Assembly (NCBI GenBank): GCA_963713085.1 | Contig: CAVQKQ010000015.1 | Span: 1-64,000, forward strand | Direction: 5' to 3' | Length of the DNA: 64,000 nucleotides | Source: PFJX01 sp963713085 | GTDB taxonomy: Bacteria; Pseudomonadota; Gammaproteobacteria; Burkholderiales; Thiobacillaceae | In this document: positions 51,783 to 61,190 of the stretch, piece by piece | Layout of the letters: each line of letters begins with the position of its first letter | Position numbering within the stretch: the stretch's first letter is position 1 | The notes under the pieces: generated by a model | Database searches by the model: none | What the model was told of the DNA's origin: nothing | What the model saw: only the letters and a program-made list of their open reading frames with translations | Translations under genes and position numbers: made by a program

Positions 51783-53988
51783 TGCCCACGCTTCCTTCCT
51801 CATCTGCAGATGCCCCCCCGGCGGCTTCGGCAACACCCGAAACCGCCTGGTCGGCACCCAGGGTGGGCAGGTTCAGACAGACCTGCGCGCCACCCGCTTC
51901 AAGATTGCACACGACAATACTGCCGTGGTGTTCTTCCACGATCTTTTTTACCACCGCCAGACCCAGACCGGTACCTTTTGGTTTAGTCGTGGCATAGGGT
52001 TCGAACAAGCGGCCCTTGAGTTCCTCCGGAAATCCATGGCCATTGTCCTCCACGCAGAGGGTAACGCGCTCGCCTTCCTGGGCGGTGACCACCCGGATGC
52101 GCGGCCGGGGCTGGTCATGCAGGGCTTCCTTGGCGTTCTTGATCAGGTTCACCAGCACTTGCCGCAGCAATGAGGGGTCGCCGGCCACAGCCGGGAGTTC
52201 GGCGGCCAGATCGCATTCGAGGTGGTCCCCTTCCTCGTACAGTCCGAGCACTTCCCTGACCAGCGCGTTCAATTCCAATCGCTCGATGCGGGGTGCAGGC
52301 AGGCGCGCGTACTGGGCGAAGGCGTCCACCAGGCTCTTCATGGCGGATACCTGACCGACGATGGTGGCGGTGGCGCGCGCCAGGGTTTCCCTGCCGGCCG
52401 GGTCCAGGCGGTCCGACAGCTTGGCCTCGAGGCGTTCGGCGGAGAGCTGGATGGGAGTTAGCGGATTTTTGATCTCATGGGCCATGCGCCGGGCCACCTC
52501 GCCCCAGGCGGCGTTACGCTGGGCCTGCATAAGCTGGGTCACGTCGTCCAGCACCAGGACATAGTCCGGGGTGTCGCTGGCCGACAGGGGCGCCCCCCGG
52601 GCCAGCAGGATACGTTTGCCGTCCGGATTTTCCAGTTCCAGCTGCTCGCTCCAGGGTCGGGTGGGGCTGGCCTGGAAGCGGGTCGTCATCTCCTTGGCGA
52701 AACCATGGAGTGCCCGATTCTTCATTCCCTCTCCGAACGGTTCCAGGCCCCATTCGGCGAGGGGCTGGCCTTCCAGTTCGCTTCGCTCCACCCCGAGGAT
52801 TTGGGCGGCCGCCGGGTTGGCCAGATGCACGTGCAGGTCGTGCTCCAGGGTGATCACGCCGGCCTTGACGCTGGCCAGAACCCCCTCCAGATAGGCATTG
52901 GCCTCCAGCAGCTTGTCGTGACTTTCGTCCGCCGCCGAGCGCGCCTCGGCGAGCTGACGGGTCATGCGGTTGAAGGAATGGGTGAGCATCCCCAGCTCGT
53001 CGCGGCTGGCGACGGCGTGGACCTGGGTGAAGTCGCCCCGCGCCACCGCCCGGGTCCCCCGGGCCAGGGCGCGCAGCGGCGCGGCAAGTCGCTCGGAGAG
53101 CAGGAACGCGAGGGTGAAGGCAGAAAACAGGGACAGGGCCAGGGCCAGGGTGAGAGAGATGCCATACAGACGTTTCAGGCCCAGTCGCGACAGTTCCAGT
53201 TCCTGGTAGCCCTGATAGGCCTTCTGCACCTGCTGGGCATCCGCGGCCAGCTGGGTGGGGACCGGCTGGATCACCTGGATGACACGCAGGCGTTCGGACA
53301 GGGTGATCAGGTTGACGGGTGCCACCACGTGCACGGCGATGCCCCCGTCGCTCCGCGCTTCCAGGCGGGACCAAGGTTGCTGCAGGCGGGCCTGCCAGAG
53401 GGCGCCGGGGTCGGGCGCGGGGGGCAGCAGGTCGCTGCGATTGGCCGAGGAGAAGGCCAGCATCTTGCCGCTGTCGTCGAACAGGGTGGCCTCCTGCAGG
53501 CCCGCCGCCTCGCGCAGATCGTCAAGGCGCGCGGCCTGGACCACCGTGGGGAGATCCGCGATCTGCTGCGCCAGGGTCTCGGTCTTTTTAACCACCTCCC
53601 GCTGCACGTGCTCCAGGGCGGAGCGGCCCAGAGCCAGCCCGCCCTCCAGGGCGCTTTCCATGCGCACGTCGAACCAGGACTCGATGGAGCGCACCAGGAA
53701 CTGGACCGATACGCCGTAGACGATCATGCCGGGCACCAGGGCCATGAGGCCGATGATCAGGAACATGCGGGCGGTGAGCTTTGCCCCGAACACGCCGGCC
53801 CGGATGCGCCGGACCAGGACATAGATCTGGTAAACGATCAGGATGGCCAGCCCGAGTAGGGCGGTGGCCGTCAGGCCCAGCAGCAGCGGCAGGTTTTGCG
53901 CAAAGAAGGTGGAGTTGTCGGCGGCGGCGGCCAGCAGTCCGATCAGGGCGGCGCCGAGAAGCAGGCTGGCGGCGACGAGGTACAGCAT
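51775..53988 (-). CDS. ntrY: NtrY-family sensor histidine kinase
   Basis: Membrane kinase for NtrX. About three N-terminal helices (LVAASLLLGAALIGLLAAA, LLLGLTATALLGLAILIVY, MFLIIGLMALVPGMIVYGVS) precede a periplasmic domain, a further helix and a HAMP domain (ERLAAPLRALARGTRAVARG). A PAS domain follows (VLASVKAGVITLEHDLHVHL), then HisKA with the phospho-His in RRMAHEIKNPLTPIQLS. The ATPase domain has LVNLIKNAKEALHD, VEDNGHGF and GTGLGLAVVKKI. The 737 residues are standard. NtrY/NtrX often sense redox or nitrogen state; the signal here is unknown. Confidence 0.96.
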   Translation of the reverse strand: MLYLVAASLLLGAALIGLLAAAADNSTFFAQNLPLLLGLTATALLGLAILIVYQIYVLVRRIRAGVFGAKLTARMFLIIGLMALVPGMIVYGVSVQFLVRSIESWFDVRMESALEGGLALGRSALEHVQREVVKKTETLAQQIADLPTVVQAARLDDLREAAGLQEATLFDDSGKMLAFSSANRSDLLPPAPDPGALWQARLQQPWSRLEARSDGGIAVHVVAPVNLITLSERLRVIQVIQPVPTQLAADAQQVQKAYQGYQELELSRLGLKRLYGISLTLALALSLFSAFTLAFLLSERLAAPLRALARGTRAVARGDFTQVHAVASRDELGMLTHSFNRMTRQLAEARSAADESHDKLLEANAYLEGVLASVKAGVITLEHDLHVHLANPAAAQILGVERSELEGQPLAEWGLEPFGEGMKNRALHGFAKEMTTRFQASPTRPWSEQLELENPDGKRILLARGAPLSASDTPDYVLVLDDVTQLMQAQRNAAWGEVARRMAHEIKNPLTPIQLSAERLEAKLSDRLDPAGRETLARATATIVGQVSAMKSLVDAFAQYARLPAPRIERLELNALVREVLGLYEEGDHLECDLAAELPAVAGDPSLLRQVLVNLIKNAKEALHDQPRPRIRVVTAQEGERVTLCVEDNGHGFPEELKGRLFEPYATTKPKGTGLGLAVVKKIVEEHHGSIVVCNLEAGGAQVCLNLPTLGADQAVSGVAEAAGGASADEEGSVGNA

Positions 53989-54105
53989 CAGGATTCAGGG
54001 TGCGAAAAATGCATGTGCCGTGGGGCGGCACCTGGCTCTCGCTCGCGGCGTAATGCTATCTGGCGGCGTGGGAGTGAGTGCGGGTCGCGCTTCATGTCGC
54101 GCAGC

Positions 54106-54672
54106 TCAATATTTGAACTCACGTTCCTGCCAACCGGAGTCCAGCTGCCAGCGGGATGAAGAGGCCAGGGCGTTGACCTGTAGCGGCTTGGGTAGTTGGG
54201 AGACATCCAGGTACATGCGCACATAGGTCTTGAACGAGGATTTGCGTTTCATCTGGTTGGTGTTGAGCACGGCCCAATCCCGCAGATCCCCCGCCGCGTG
54301 GAGGGCATCGGCCAGGGATTCATGGGCCGAGGTGATTCCCGACAAGTTGACGTAGTACTGGCGCAGCAACGCGTTGTAGGACACCCGTACGTTGCGGCTG
54401 ATGTCGGTGAGTCCTTCCGCCAGCCAGTAGTCCCGTTCCCGTTCCGCTTGAAAGGCCTGGACGAAGGTAAGCTGGACCCCCCGGGTCAGGGCGTTCTCAA
54501 GGGTCGGGGAGAGCTGGATGTCGAAATTGCCCGAAAGGTGAAAAATCTCGCCTTTCTGGACGATTTCGGCCTGGGCCAGTTGGATGCCCTCCGCACGGGC
54601 CCATGGCGCGGCCAGTGCGCCGGCCAGGGCGACCATGGCGCACACGAAGTCACGTCTTGAGAAAACGGGCAT
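54106..54672 (-). CDS. DUF4390 domain protein, exported
   Basis: A 188-residue periplasmic protein of unknown function, conserved between rsmB and ntrY in betaproteobacteria. ATG 54672 gives a basic N-terminus MPVFSRRDFVCAMVALAGAL, a signal peptide with a likely cut after ARA; a start four codons earlier is also possible. The family core is present (NALTRGVQLTFVQAFQAERE, RQYYVNLSGI, FKTYVRMYLDVSQLPKPLQV). It overlaps rsmB by 23 bases and is likely co-translated. Association with NtrY suggests an envelope role, but nothing direct shows it. Confidence 0.87.
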   Translation of the reverse strand: MPVFSRRDFVCAMVALAGALAAPWARAEGIQLAQAEIVQKGEIFHLSGNFDIQLSPTLENALTRGVQLTFVQAFQAERERDYWLAEGLTDISRNVRVSYNALLRQYYVNLSGITSAHESLADALHAAGDLRDWAVLNTNQMKRKSSFKTYVRMYLDVSQLPKPLQVNALASSSRWQLDSGWQEREFKY

Positions 54673-55972
54673 AAAAGAATCCATCCTTATCCGGGCCAGG
54701 TAGCAACTGGCCTCCCGGGGCGTCATCCAGCGCCAGCGGTTCGGTTCGGGCATCCGGATGACGGCGCAGGAAAGCGGCTACCTGATCGGCATTCTCGGCA
54801 CGGAACAGGCTGCACGTGGCGTAAAGCATTTTGCCACCCGGTTTCAGCAGGGGCCATAAAGCATTCATTAGGTCGGCCTGTTCACGAACCAGTTGTTGCA
54901 GATCGTCCGCACGCTTCAGCCATTTTCCGTCCGGATGGCGGCGCACCACGCCGGAGGCGGTACAGGGCGCATCCAGCAGGATGCGGTCGAACGGCTTGCC
55001 ATCCCACCAGGCCCGGGGTTGGCCGGCATCGGCCACCTGGAGGTGGGCGGCCAGGCCGAGCCGGTCCAGATTTTCCCGCACCCGTTCCATGCGCCCGGCA
55101 TGGCTGTCCAATGCGATCAGGTCCAGGTCGACCAGTTCCAACAGATGGCAGGTCTTGCCGCCGGGCGCGGCGCAGGCGTCCAGAACCCGCATACCCGGTG
55201 CGGCGTCGAGCAGGGGCGCCGCGGCCTGGGCGCCCAGATCCTGGACCGAAACCAGTCCCTCCCGAAATCCTGGAAGCTCGGATACGGGAACCGGTTGATC
55301 CAGCGTGACCGCGGTGGGTCCGGTCTGCCTGCAGGCCATGCCCCTTTCCCGCAGGGCCTGGAGATAGGCCCCGATCGCGCCGTGTCTGCGATTGACGCGC
55401 AGGGTCATGGGCGGGTGGCCGTCCTGGGCGGTGACGAGGGCTTGCCAGCGATCCGGATATTCCTGTTGCAGGCGGGCAAGCCACCACGTCGGGAGGTTCC
55501 AGCGCGCCTCGGGGTTTTCGTCGGCGGCCAGTTCCAGTTCACCCCGGCGCCGCTGGAAATTGCGCAGCACGGCGTTGACGAACCCCCGCGCCCGGGGAAA
55601 TGCCGCGGCCGCCAGGGAAACGGTTTCGTTGACCACCGCATAGGCCGGCGCCGCTTCGCTATCCAGTTCGTGCAGGCCCACCAGCAGATGGCCGAGCAAC
55701 TCGGTGGGCTGGGGAGGACGGCCGGTGAGGGTGTTCAGGAAAAACCGCAGGCGGCCGGCCCGGCGCAGAGTGCCATAAGCCATATTCTGCGCTGTCGCCA
55801 GGGCACGAACGGGAAGTGCGGCGTCGCGGCCGCGCAGCTCGGCCAGCGCCAGGGACAGGCTGCGGCCTTCCAGCAGCACCGAATTGACCAGATCGGCGGC
55901 AATCAGCCGCGGATTGGGTGGGGATGGATTGGCCGTTAGGTGGGGTCGGTCCCTGCCCCGGGCGTCACTCAA
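54650..55972 (-). CDS. rsmB: 16S rRNA m5C967 methyltransferase RsmB
   Basis: SAM-dependent enzyme that methylates C967 of 16S rRNA. The N-terminal NusB-like domain (RLIAADLVNSVLLEGRSLSL and PAYAVVNETVSLAA) is followed by the methyltransferase fold. SAM site: VLDACAAPGGKTCHLLEL. Two catalytic Cys: DAPCTASGV and LYATCSLF. No ATG lies before the conserved N-terminus. TTG 55972, overlapping the stop of the diguanylate cyclase gene by 8 bases, gives 440 residues, the usual length. The larger open frame upstream is antisense-like noise. Confidence 0.95.
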   Translation of the reverse strand: MSDARGRDRPHLTANPSPPNPRLIAADLVNSVLLEGRSLSLALAELRGRDAALPVRALATAQNMAYGTLRRAGRLRFFLNTLTGRPPQPTELLGHLLVGLHELDSEAAPAYAVVNETVSLAAAAFPRARGFVNAVLRNFQRRRGELELAADENPEARWNLPTWWLARLQQEYPDRWQALVTAQDGHPPMTLRVNRRHGAIGAYLQALRERGMACRQTGPTAVTLDQPVPVSELPGFREGLVSVQDLGAQAAAPLLDAAPGMRVLDACAAPGGKTCHLLELVDLDLIALDSHAGRMERVRENLDRLGLAAHLQVADAGQPRAWWDGKPFDRILLDAPCTASGVVRRHPDGKWLKRADDLQQLVREQADLMNALWPLLKPGGKMLYATCSLFRAENADQVAAFLRRHPDARTEPLALDDAPGGQLLPGPDKDGFFYARFLKT

Positions 55973-56894
55973 CGAACTTGAACCGGTTGCGGCCGGCCTC
56001 CTTGGCTTCGTACAAGGCGGCGTCGGCGCGCCGCAGCATGACATGGTCGTTGTCGCCGTCACGCAAACCCGTCAGACCGGCGCTGAACGTCGTGTTGATC
56101 TTGTGGTCCTCGAAATGGAGCGGGGTTTTCTGCATGAGTTGCTGCAATCTGCCAAGCACCAGCAGGCCGCCGCGGGTGTCTGTGTCGGGCAGGATCAGGG
56201 TGAACTCTTCGCCGCCGTAACGCACCAGGGCATCGGACTTGCGCAGGACGGATTTGATCAGGCCGGTGAAGTGGATCAGCATGTTGTCGCCGACCTGATG
56301 GCCGTATTGGTCATTGATCTTCTTGAAGTGGTCCAGGTCCACCATGGCGACGGCGAGCTTGCCCGCGCTGCGCTGGGCCCGCGCGATCTCGCGCGTCAGT
56401 GTCTGCTCCATGCCGCGCCGGTTGAGGGCGCCGGTCAAGGCGTCTTCGTTGAGCTGCTGGCGGGTTTCGGCCAGTTCCTCCTGGATGGAGGTCAGGGTCT
56501 GCCGGGTTTCCAACAGTTCCTTGTGGCTGGATTCAACGGTGGTCTGGATGCCGCCCGCCTGGGTGACCACGGTGGAGAGCAGACGCAGGATTTCATGTTT
56601 GTCCCGGCTGCCTTTCAGGTTGGATACGTTATCCGACAGGTCCTTGTTCTTTTCCCCCAGGTTCTTGGCCAGCGTGGCGGTTTTGTCCGTGACTTCCTCG
56701 ATCAGTTCGCGCAGAGCCTGGACCAGTTCCCGGCAGGCCGGCGAACTTCCCGGGCCGGGATCGGCGGGCTCGGGTCTGGGTAGACCGGACAGGGCGTAGA
56801 ACAGCCGCTCGAAGTTTTCCGGTGTCACCTCCTCACCGGTTTCCTTGAGTTTCTCCATCACTGCGAGACCGATGACGTTCGGCGTCTGGGACAT
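55965..56894 (-). CDS. Diguanylate cyclase (GGDEF domain)
   Basis: Makes cyclic di-GMP. The 309 residues start MSQTPNVIGLAVMEKLKETG, then a long helical, coiled-coil-like region (about residues 55-150, ELVQALRELIEEVTDKTATL, ELLETRQTLTSIQEELAETR). The GGDEF domain starts at DALTGALNRRGMEQ. The active site is RYGGEEF. An RxxD inhibitory site (RKSD) lies exactly five residues before it, so product feedback is likely. No membrane segment or PAS domain is seen. It is a soluble enzyme whose N-terminal helices may dimerise or sense. In the same strand as rsmB and overlapping its start. Confidence 0.94.
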   Translation of the reverse strand: MSQTPNVIGLAVMEKLKETGEEVTPENFERLFYALSGLPRPEPADPGPGSSPACRELVQALRELIEEVTDKTATLAKNLGEKNKDLSDNVSNLKGSRDKHEILRLLSTVVTQAGGIQTTVESSHKELLETRQTLTSIQEELAETRQQLNEDALTGALNRRGMEQTLTREIARAQRSAGKLAVAMVDLDHFKKINDQYGHQVGDNMLIHFTGLIKSVLRKSDALVRYGGEEFTLILPDTDTRGGLLVLGRLQQLMQKTPLHFEDHKINTTFSAGLTGLRDGDNDHVMLRRADAALYEAKEAGRNRFKFVE

Positions 56895-56998
56895 GCTACC
56901 CCATGCGGCATGTTGAATTTCAGTGGAACATTATCGGCAAACTGGCGGCAATCTTTAAGCCATCGGATAATCGCTGCGCCCTTCTCCATCCAATCCCC

Positions 56999-58360
56999 AT
57001 GCATATCCACATCCTCGGCATCTGCGGCACCTTTATGGGCGGCATCGCGGTCATCGCCCAGCAGGCGGGACACACCGTCACCGGTTGCGATGCCAATGTC
57101 TATCCGCCCATGAGCACCCAGCTGGAAGGGCTCGGCATCAAACTTACCGAGGGTTTCGGGGTGGAACAACTGGACCTGGCGCCGGACATCTTCGTGGTGG
57201 GCAACGTGGTGTCCAGGGGCAAGCAGCCCCTCATGGAGGCCATCCTCGATTTGGGCCTGCCCTACATTTCCGGTCCCCAGTGGCTGTACGAGAACGTGCT
57301 GCGGGAGAAATGGGTGCTGGCGGTGGCCGGGACCCACGGCAAGACCACAGCGGCCAGCATGCTGGCCTGGATCCTGGAGGATTGCGGCCTTGACCCGGGG
57401 TATCTGATCGGCGGCGTGCCCATGAACTTCGGGGTTTCCGCCCGCCTCACCGAGAGCCCCTTCTTCGTCATCGAGGCGGACGAGTACGACACCGCCTTCT
57501 TCGACAAGCGTTCCAAGTTCGTCCACTACCGGCCCCGAACGGCGGTGCTTAACAACCTGGAATACGACCACGCCGACATCTTCCCGGACCTGGGCGCCAT
57601 CGAGACCCAGTTCCATCATCTGGTGCGTACGGTTCCCGGCAACGGCCTGGTGGTGGCCAACGGCCGGGAGGCATCCCTGGATCGCGTCCTGGCGCGGGGT
57701 TGCTGGACGCCAGTGGAGCGGATCGGTGCGGCGCCGGGCTGGCGGACCGTGGCGGTCGACGAATCCACTTTCGAGGTGTTCCTTGGTGAGGCCCTGCAGG
57801 GACGGGTGCAATGGGGCCTGCTGGGGGAGCACAACCGCATGAACGCCCTGGCCGCCATCGCCGCGGCCCGCCATGCCGGCGTGCCGGCCAAGAACGCCAT
57901 TGCCGCCCTGGGCCGTTTCGAGAACGTGAAGCGGCGCCTGGAGGTGCGCGGCGTGGAGCGCGGCGTCACGGTCTACGACGATTTCGCCCATCATCCCACC
58001 GCCATCGCCACCACCCTGGCGGGCCTGCGCTCCAAAGTCGGTTCGGCCCGGATCCTGGCGGTTCTGGAGCCCCGCTCCAACACCATGAAGCTGGGGGTGA
58101 TGAAGGACGCCCTGCCTGAAAGCCTGGCCGAGGCTGACCGGGTGTTCTGCCATGCCGGCGGCATCGATTGGGACGTGGCCGGGGCGCTTGCCCCGCTGGG
58201 CGGCAAGGCCAGCGTCTCCGATGATCTGGCCGCCTTGGTGGAGGCCATCGCCGCCGAGGCCCGTCCGGGCGATTCAGTCCTGATCATGAGTAACGGCGGC
58301 TTCGGCGGCATCCATGACAAGCTTCTGGCCCGGCTGCGCGATGATTCGCGGGTAGCCTGA
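56999..58360 (+). CDS. mpl: UDP-MurNAc:tripeptide ligase Mpl (wall recycling)
   Basis: Joins recycled L-Ala-D-Glu-meso-DAP to UDP-MurNAc. ATG 56999 (MHIHILGICGTFMGGIAVIA) is the family start; the frame upstream has no conservation. The Mur-ligase P-loop is AGTHGKTTAAS, followed by VIEADEYDTAFFDKRSK and GEHNRMNALAAIAAA typical of Mur enzymes, and a C-terminal domain with VYDDFAHHPTAI. The 453 residues are normal. It is divergent from the diguanylate cyclase gene. Confidence 0.97.
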   Translation: MHIHILGICGTFMGGIAVIAQQAGHTVTGCDANVYPPMSTQLEGLGIKLTEGFGVEQLDLAPDIFVVGNVVSRGKQPLMEAILDLGLPYISGPQWLYENVLREKWVLAVAGTHGKTTAASMLAWILEDCGLDPGYLIGGVPMNFGVSARLTESPFFVIEADEYDTAFFDKRSKFVHYRPRTAVLNNLEYDHADIFPDLGAIETQFHHLVRTVPGNGLVVANGREASLDRVLARGCWTPVERIGAAPGWRTVAVDESTFEVFLGEALQGRVQWGLLGEHNRMNALAAIAAARHAGVPAKNAIAALGRFENVKRRLEVRGVERGVTVYDDFAHHPTAIATTLAGLRSKVGSARILAVLEPRSNTMKLGVMKDALPESLAEADRVFCHAGGIDWDVAGALAPLGGKASVSDDLAALVEAIAAEARPGDSVLIMSNGGFGGIHDKLLARLRDDSRVA

Positions 58361-58371
58361 AGCCAATCCGC

Positions 58372-59493
58372 ATGAATACCGTCCCCCTCCTTCGGCTTGA
58401 AAACTCCGGCCAGGGGCAGGTCCTGCGCCTGGCCGGCGAGTGGAGCCTGGCGCATCTGGTGGGGGTCAATGCGGCCTTCGCCGGGTTGCCGGCCATCGCC
58501 GCGGATCGGCTGAGCCTCGATGGCGCGGCCCTGACCAGCCTCGACAGCGCGGCGGCGATGATCCTGATGCAACATCTGCGGGCATGGGGCATTGATTGTG
58601 CCCAGGTGGCGAAATCCGGATTCGATGCCCGCCGCCTGGCCCTGCTCGACCTGGTCGCGGAGCGCCTGGAAACGCCGCCGCCGGTCGCCAGGCGGCGGTT
58701 CCACTGGTTGCCGAAGCTGGGCGGGATCACCCTGGCCGGCCTGCGCGGCACGGTCGCCATGCTGGCCTTTCTCGGCCAGGTCGGCGAGGCGCTGGGCGAG
58801 ATCCTGGTCCGCCCGGCCCGGCTGCGCCCGCGCGAGTTGTTCATGCAACTGGAGGTGGTCGGGCTGGAGGCCATCGGCATCGTGGCCATGATGACCTTCC
58901 TGGTCGGTGTGGTATTCGCCCACCTGCTCGCCATCCAGATCGAGAAATACGGCGCCAACATCTTCATCGTCGACGGTGTGGCCATGGCCATCTCCCGGGA
59001 GCTGGCGCCCCTGTTGGCGGCGATCCTGGTGGCCGGCCGCTCCGGCGCCGCCTTCACCGCCCAGATCGGCGCGATGAAGGTGACCGAGGAGATCGACGCC
59101 ATTTCCACCCTGGGCCTCTCCCCATTCCATGTCCTGGTATTGCCACGGCTGCTTGCCATCGTCATCGCGCTACCGCTGCTGACCTTCATCGGCGACCTGC
59201 TCGGCCTGCTGGGCGCCGCCGTGATCGCGGCCCAGCAACTGGACATCACCTTCTTCACCTTCTTCAGCCGGCTCAAGGAAGTATTGCCCCTGGATTCGGT
59301 GCTTTACGGCCTGTACAAGGCGCCGGTGTTCGCGATCGCCATCGGGCTTATCGCCTGCCGCAACGGTTTCGCGGTCAGCCGCGACGCCCGCAGCGTCGGC
59401 GAGCGCACCACCGCCACGGTGGTGCAAAGCCTGGTGGCGGTAATTCTGATCAATGCCGCGTTCGCGGTGGCCTCGCCGGATTTCGGGTTTTGA
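58372..59493 (+). CDS. MlaE-family ABC permease with N-terminal STAS-like domain
   Basis: Membrane subunit of a lipid-transport ABC system. The C-terminal 240 residues (about 130-373) are MlaE/YrbE-type: MQLEVVGLEAIGIVAMMTFL, ELAPLLAAILVAGRSGAAFT with the conserved AGR, and EEIDAISTLGLSPFHVLVLP. The first 120 residues form a STAS-like fold (VLRLAGEWSLAHLVG, SLDGAALTSLDSAAAMIL), equivalent to the separate MlaB protein of E. coli. So permease and MlaB-like part are fused. The stop overlaps a possible TTG start of the ATPase gene, indicating tight coupling. Confidence 0.93.
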   Translation: MNTVPLLRLENSGQGQVLRLAGEWSLAHLVGVNAAFAGLPAIAADRLSLDGAALTSLDSAAAMILMQHLRAWGIDCAQVAKSGFDARRLALLDLVAERLETPPPVARRRFHWLPKLGGITLAGLRGTVAMLAFLGQVGEALGEILVRPARLRPRELFMQLEVVGLEAIGIVAMMTFLVGVVFAHLLAIQIEKYGANIFIVDGVAMAISRELAPLLAAILVAGRSGAAFTAQIGAMKVTEEIDAISTLGLSPFHVLVLPRLLAIVIALPLLTFIGDLLGLLGAAVIAAQQLDITFFTFFSRLKEVLPLDSVLYGLYKAPVFAIAIGLIACRNGFAVSRDARSVGERTTATVVQSLVAVILINAAFAVASPDFGF

Positions 59494-59504
59494 CCGCGCC
59501 GGTC

Positions 59505-60242
59505 ATGGAGGTCCAAGGGGTGCGCACGCGGCTGGACGGCCGCTGGCTCCATGACGGCGTTGACTTCTCCCTCAAACGCGGCGAGGTGGTGGCGCTGATC
59601 GGCGCCAGCGGCTCCGGCAAGACCGTGCTGCTGCGCGAATGCATCGGTCTGCTGCGGCCCACGGAGGGGAAGGTGCGCCTTTTGGGCGAGGACCTGTGGG
59701 CCCTGTCCGGGTCGGCGATGAACCAAGTGCGGCGGCGCTTCGGCGTCCTGTTCCAGGAAGGCGCGCTGTTCTCCTCCCTCACGGTCGCCCAGAATATCGC
59801 CGTGCCCCTGCTGGAACATACCCGCCTGCCCCGCGCCTTGCGCGACGAGGTGGTCAGGCTCAGGCTGAGGTTGGCCGGTCTGCCTTTGGATGCCGCCGAC
59901 AAGCGGCCCGCCGAGCTGTCCGGCGGCATGAAGAAGCGGGCGGCGCTGGCCCGCGCCTTGGCCCTGGAACCGGAATTGCTGTTCCTCGACGAACCCACTT
60001 CCGGCCTCGACCCCATCAGCGCCCGGGAATTCGACCACCTGCTGCGCACCCTGTGCGACAGCCTGGGGCTGACCGCCCTGCTCACCACCCACGACCTCGA
60101 TACCCTGTGGGGATTGGTGGACCGGGTGATCGTCCTGCATTCGGGCAAGGTTATCGCCGCCGGGCCGGTGGCGGAAGTGGCCAGGCTCGAGCACGAATGG
60201 ATACGATCGTACTTTTCATCCCATGCCGACGGAAGGAGATGA
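59505..60242 (+). CDS. ABC transporter ATPase (MlaF-like)
   Basis: Nucleotide-binding subunit that powers the MlaE-like permease. ATG 59505 gives MEVQGVRTRLDGRWLHDGVD; TTG 59490, overlapping the permease stop, is the alternative. Walker A GASGSGKT is at residues 33-40, the signature motif is AELSGGMKKRAALAR, Walker B is LLFLDEPTSGLDP and the switch His is in LLTTHDLDTL. The 245 residues are one standard NBD. The MKKR form of the signature is typical of the Mla/Mkl group. It ends 3 bases before the MCE gene. Confidence 0.94.
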   Translation: MEVQGVRTRLDGRWLHDGVDFSLKRGEVVALIGASGSGKTVLLRECIGLLRPTEGKVRLLGEDLWALSGSAMNQVRRRFGVLFQEGALFSSLTVAQNIAVPLLEHTRLPRALRDEVVRLRLRLAGLPLDAADKRPAELSGGMKKRAALARALALEPELLFLDEPTSGLDPISAREFDHLLRTLCDSLGLTALLTTHDLDTLWGLVDRVIVLHSGKVIAAGPVAEVARLEHEWIRSYFSSHADGRR

Positions 60243-60245
60243 ATC

Positions 60246-61190
60246 ATGGAACCTGAAGCGCGATATGCCTGGGTCGGCGTTGCCGTCCTGGCGCTGGTGG
60301 CCTTGTTGGCGGGGGGGCTGTACTGGTTGACCGGCGGTACCGACACCACCATGGTGAAACGCTACACCGTCTATTTCGAGAACCAGTCCCTGGAGGGTCT
60401 GCAGATCAACAGCGATGTGCGCATGCAGGGCGTCAAGGTGGGCAAGGTGCGGGACTACGCCATTATTACCGGGGAGGTCGGCAGGGTGCGGGTCATCCTC
60501 CAGGTGGACGGCCGCACGCCGATCCTGCAAGGGGCGGAGGCGGTGGTGACGCGCCACCTGGTGACCGGCCTGGCGGCCATCGACCTGACCAATCCGCCCC
60601 AGGGCGGTCCGCCGCTGATGCACATCCCCGACGGTGAAGAATATCCCGTGATCAAGGAAGGCGTGCCGCGCCTGGAGCGCGTTGCCAGCAACCTGGAAGA
60701 AATGGGCCTGCTCGGGCGCGATGCCCTGGTGCGCTTCAATACCCTGTTTTCCGACAGCAACCAGAAGTCCCTGGCCGCCATTTTGACCAACCTGGACGGG
60801 CTGACCGGCGACCTGCGCCACACCCTGCCGCAGTTGGACGCCACCCTGGCCGGGGCGCGCCAGGCCGCTGCGCGCATGGAAACGGTCAGCGCCGACGCCA
60901 GCCAGGCGATACACGAGACCAATGCCCGTCTGGCCAGGGTGGCCACGGAAACCGAAACGACCCTGGCGACGGCCCGGGATACCATGAAGTCCATCGATCG
61001 GGATGTGGGCGGACTTGCCGTCCAGCTGCGCCTGTCCGCCGACCTCGGCACCCAGGAAATCCAGGCCACGGCCCAGTCCCTGCGCCTGGCGGGTGATGCC
61101 TTGCAGGACACCGGCCACGCCCTGGCCGATCCGGCCCGGATCCTCTATGGAACCAATCCCGCGGCCCTGGGCCCCGGGGAGGAACGCTGA
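60246..61190 (+). CDS. MCE/MlaD-domain lipid-binding subunit
   Basis: Periplasmic substrate-binding part of the transporter, anchored by one N-terminal helix (about residues 8-28, AWVGVAVLALVALLAGGLYW). The MCE domain follows (YTVYFENQSLEGLQINSDVR, MQGVKVGKVRDYAI, TGLAAIDLT). The rest, about 180 residues, is helical and Ala/Thr-rich (TVSADASQAIHETNARLARV), consistent with a needle- or coil-like extension towards the outer membrane. The 314 residues make it longer than E. coli MlaD (183), nearer to the YebT/PqiB-like style but with one MCE domain only. Its TGA overlaps the next ATG at 61190. Confidence 0.93.
   Translation: MEPEARYAWVGVAVLALVALLAGGLYWLTGGTDTTMVKRYTVYFENQSLEGLQINSDVRMQGVKVGKVRDYAIITGEVGRVRVILQVDGRTPILQGAEAVVTRHLVTGLAAIDLTNPPQGGPPLMHIPDGEEYPVIKEGVPRLERVASNLEEMGLLGRDALVRFNTLFSDSNQKSLAAILTNLDGLTGDLRHTLPQLDATLAGARQAAARMETVSADASQAIHETNARLARVATETETTLATARDTMKSIDRDVGGLAVQLRLSADLGTQEIQATAQSLRLAGDALQDTGHALADPARILYGTNPAALGPGEER

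Noticed and set aside
52477..53859. 460-codon open frame on the plus strand
   Set aside because: Antisense to ntrY, whose kinase motifs are complete.
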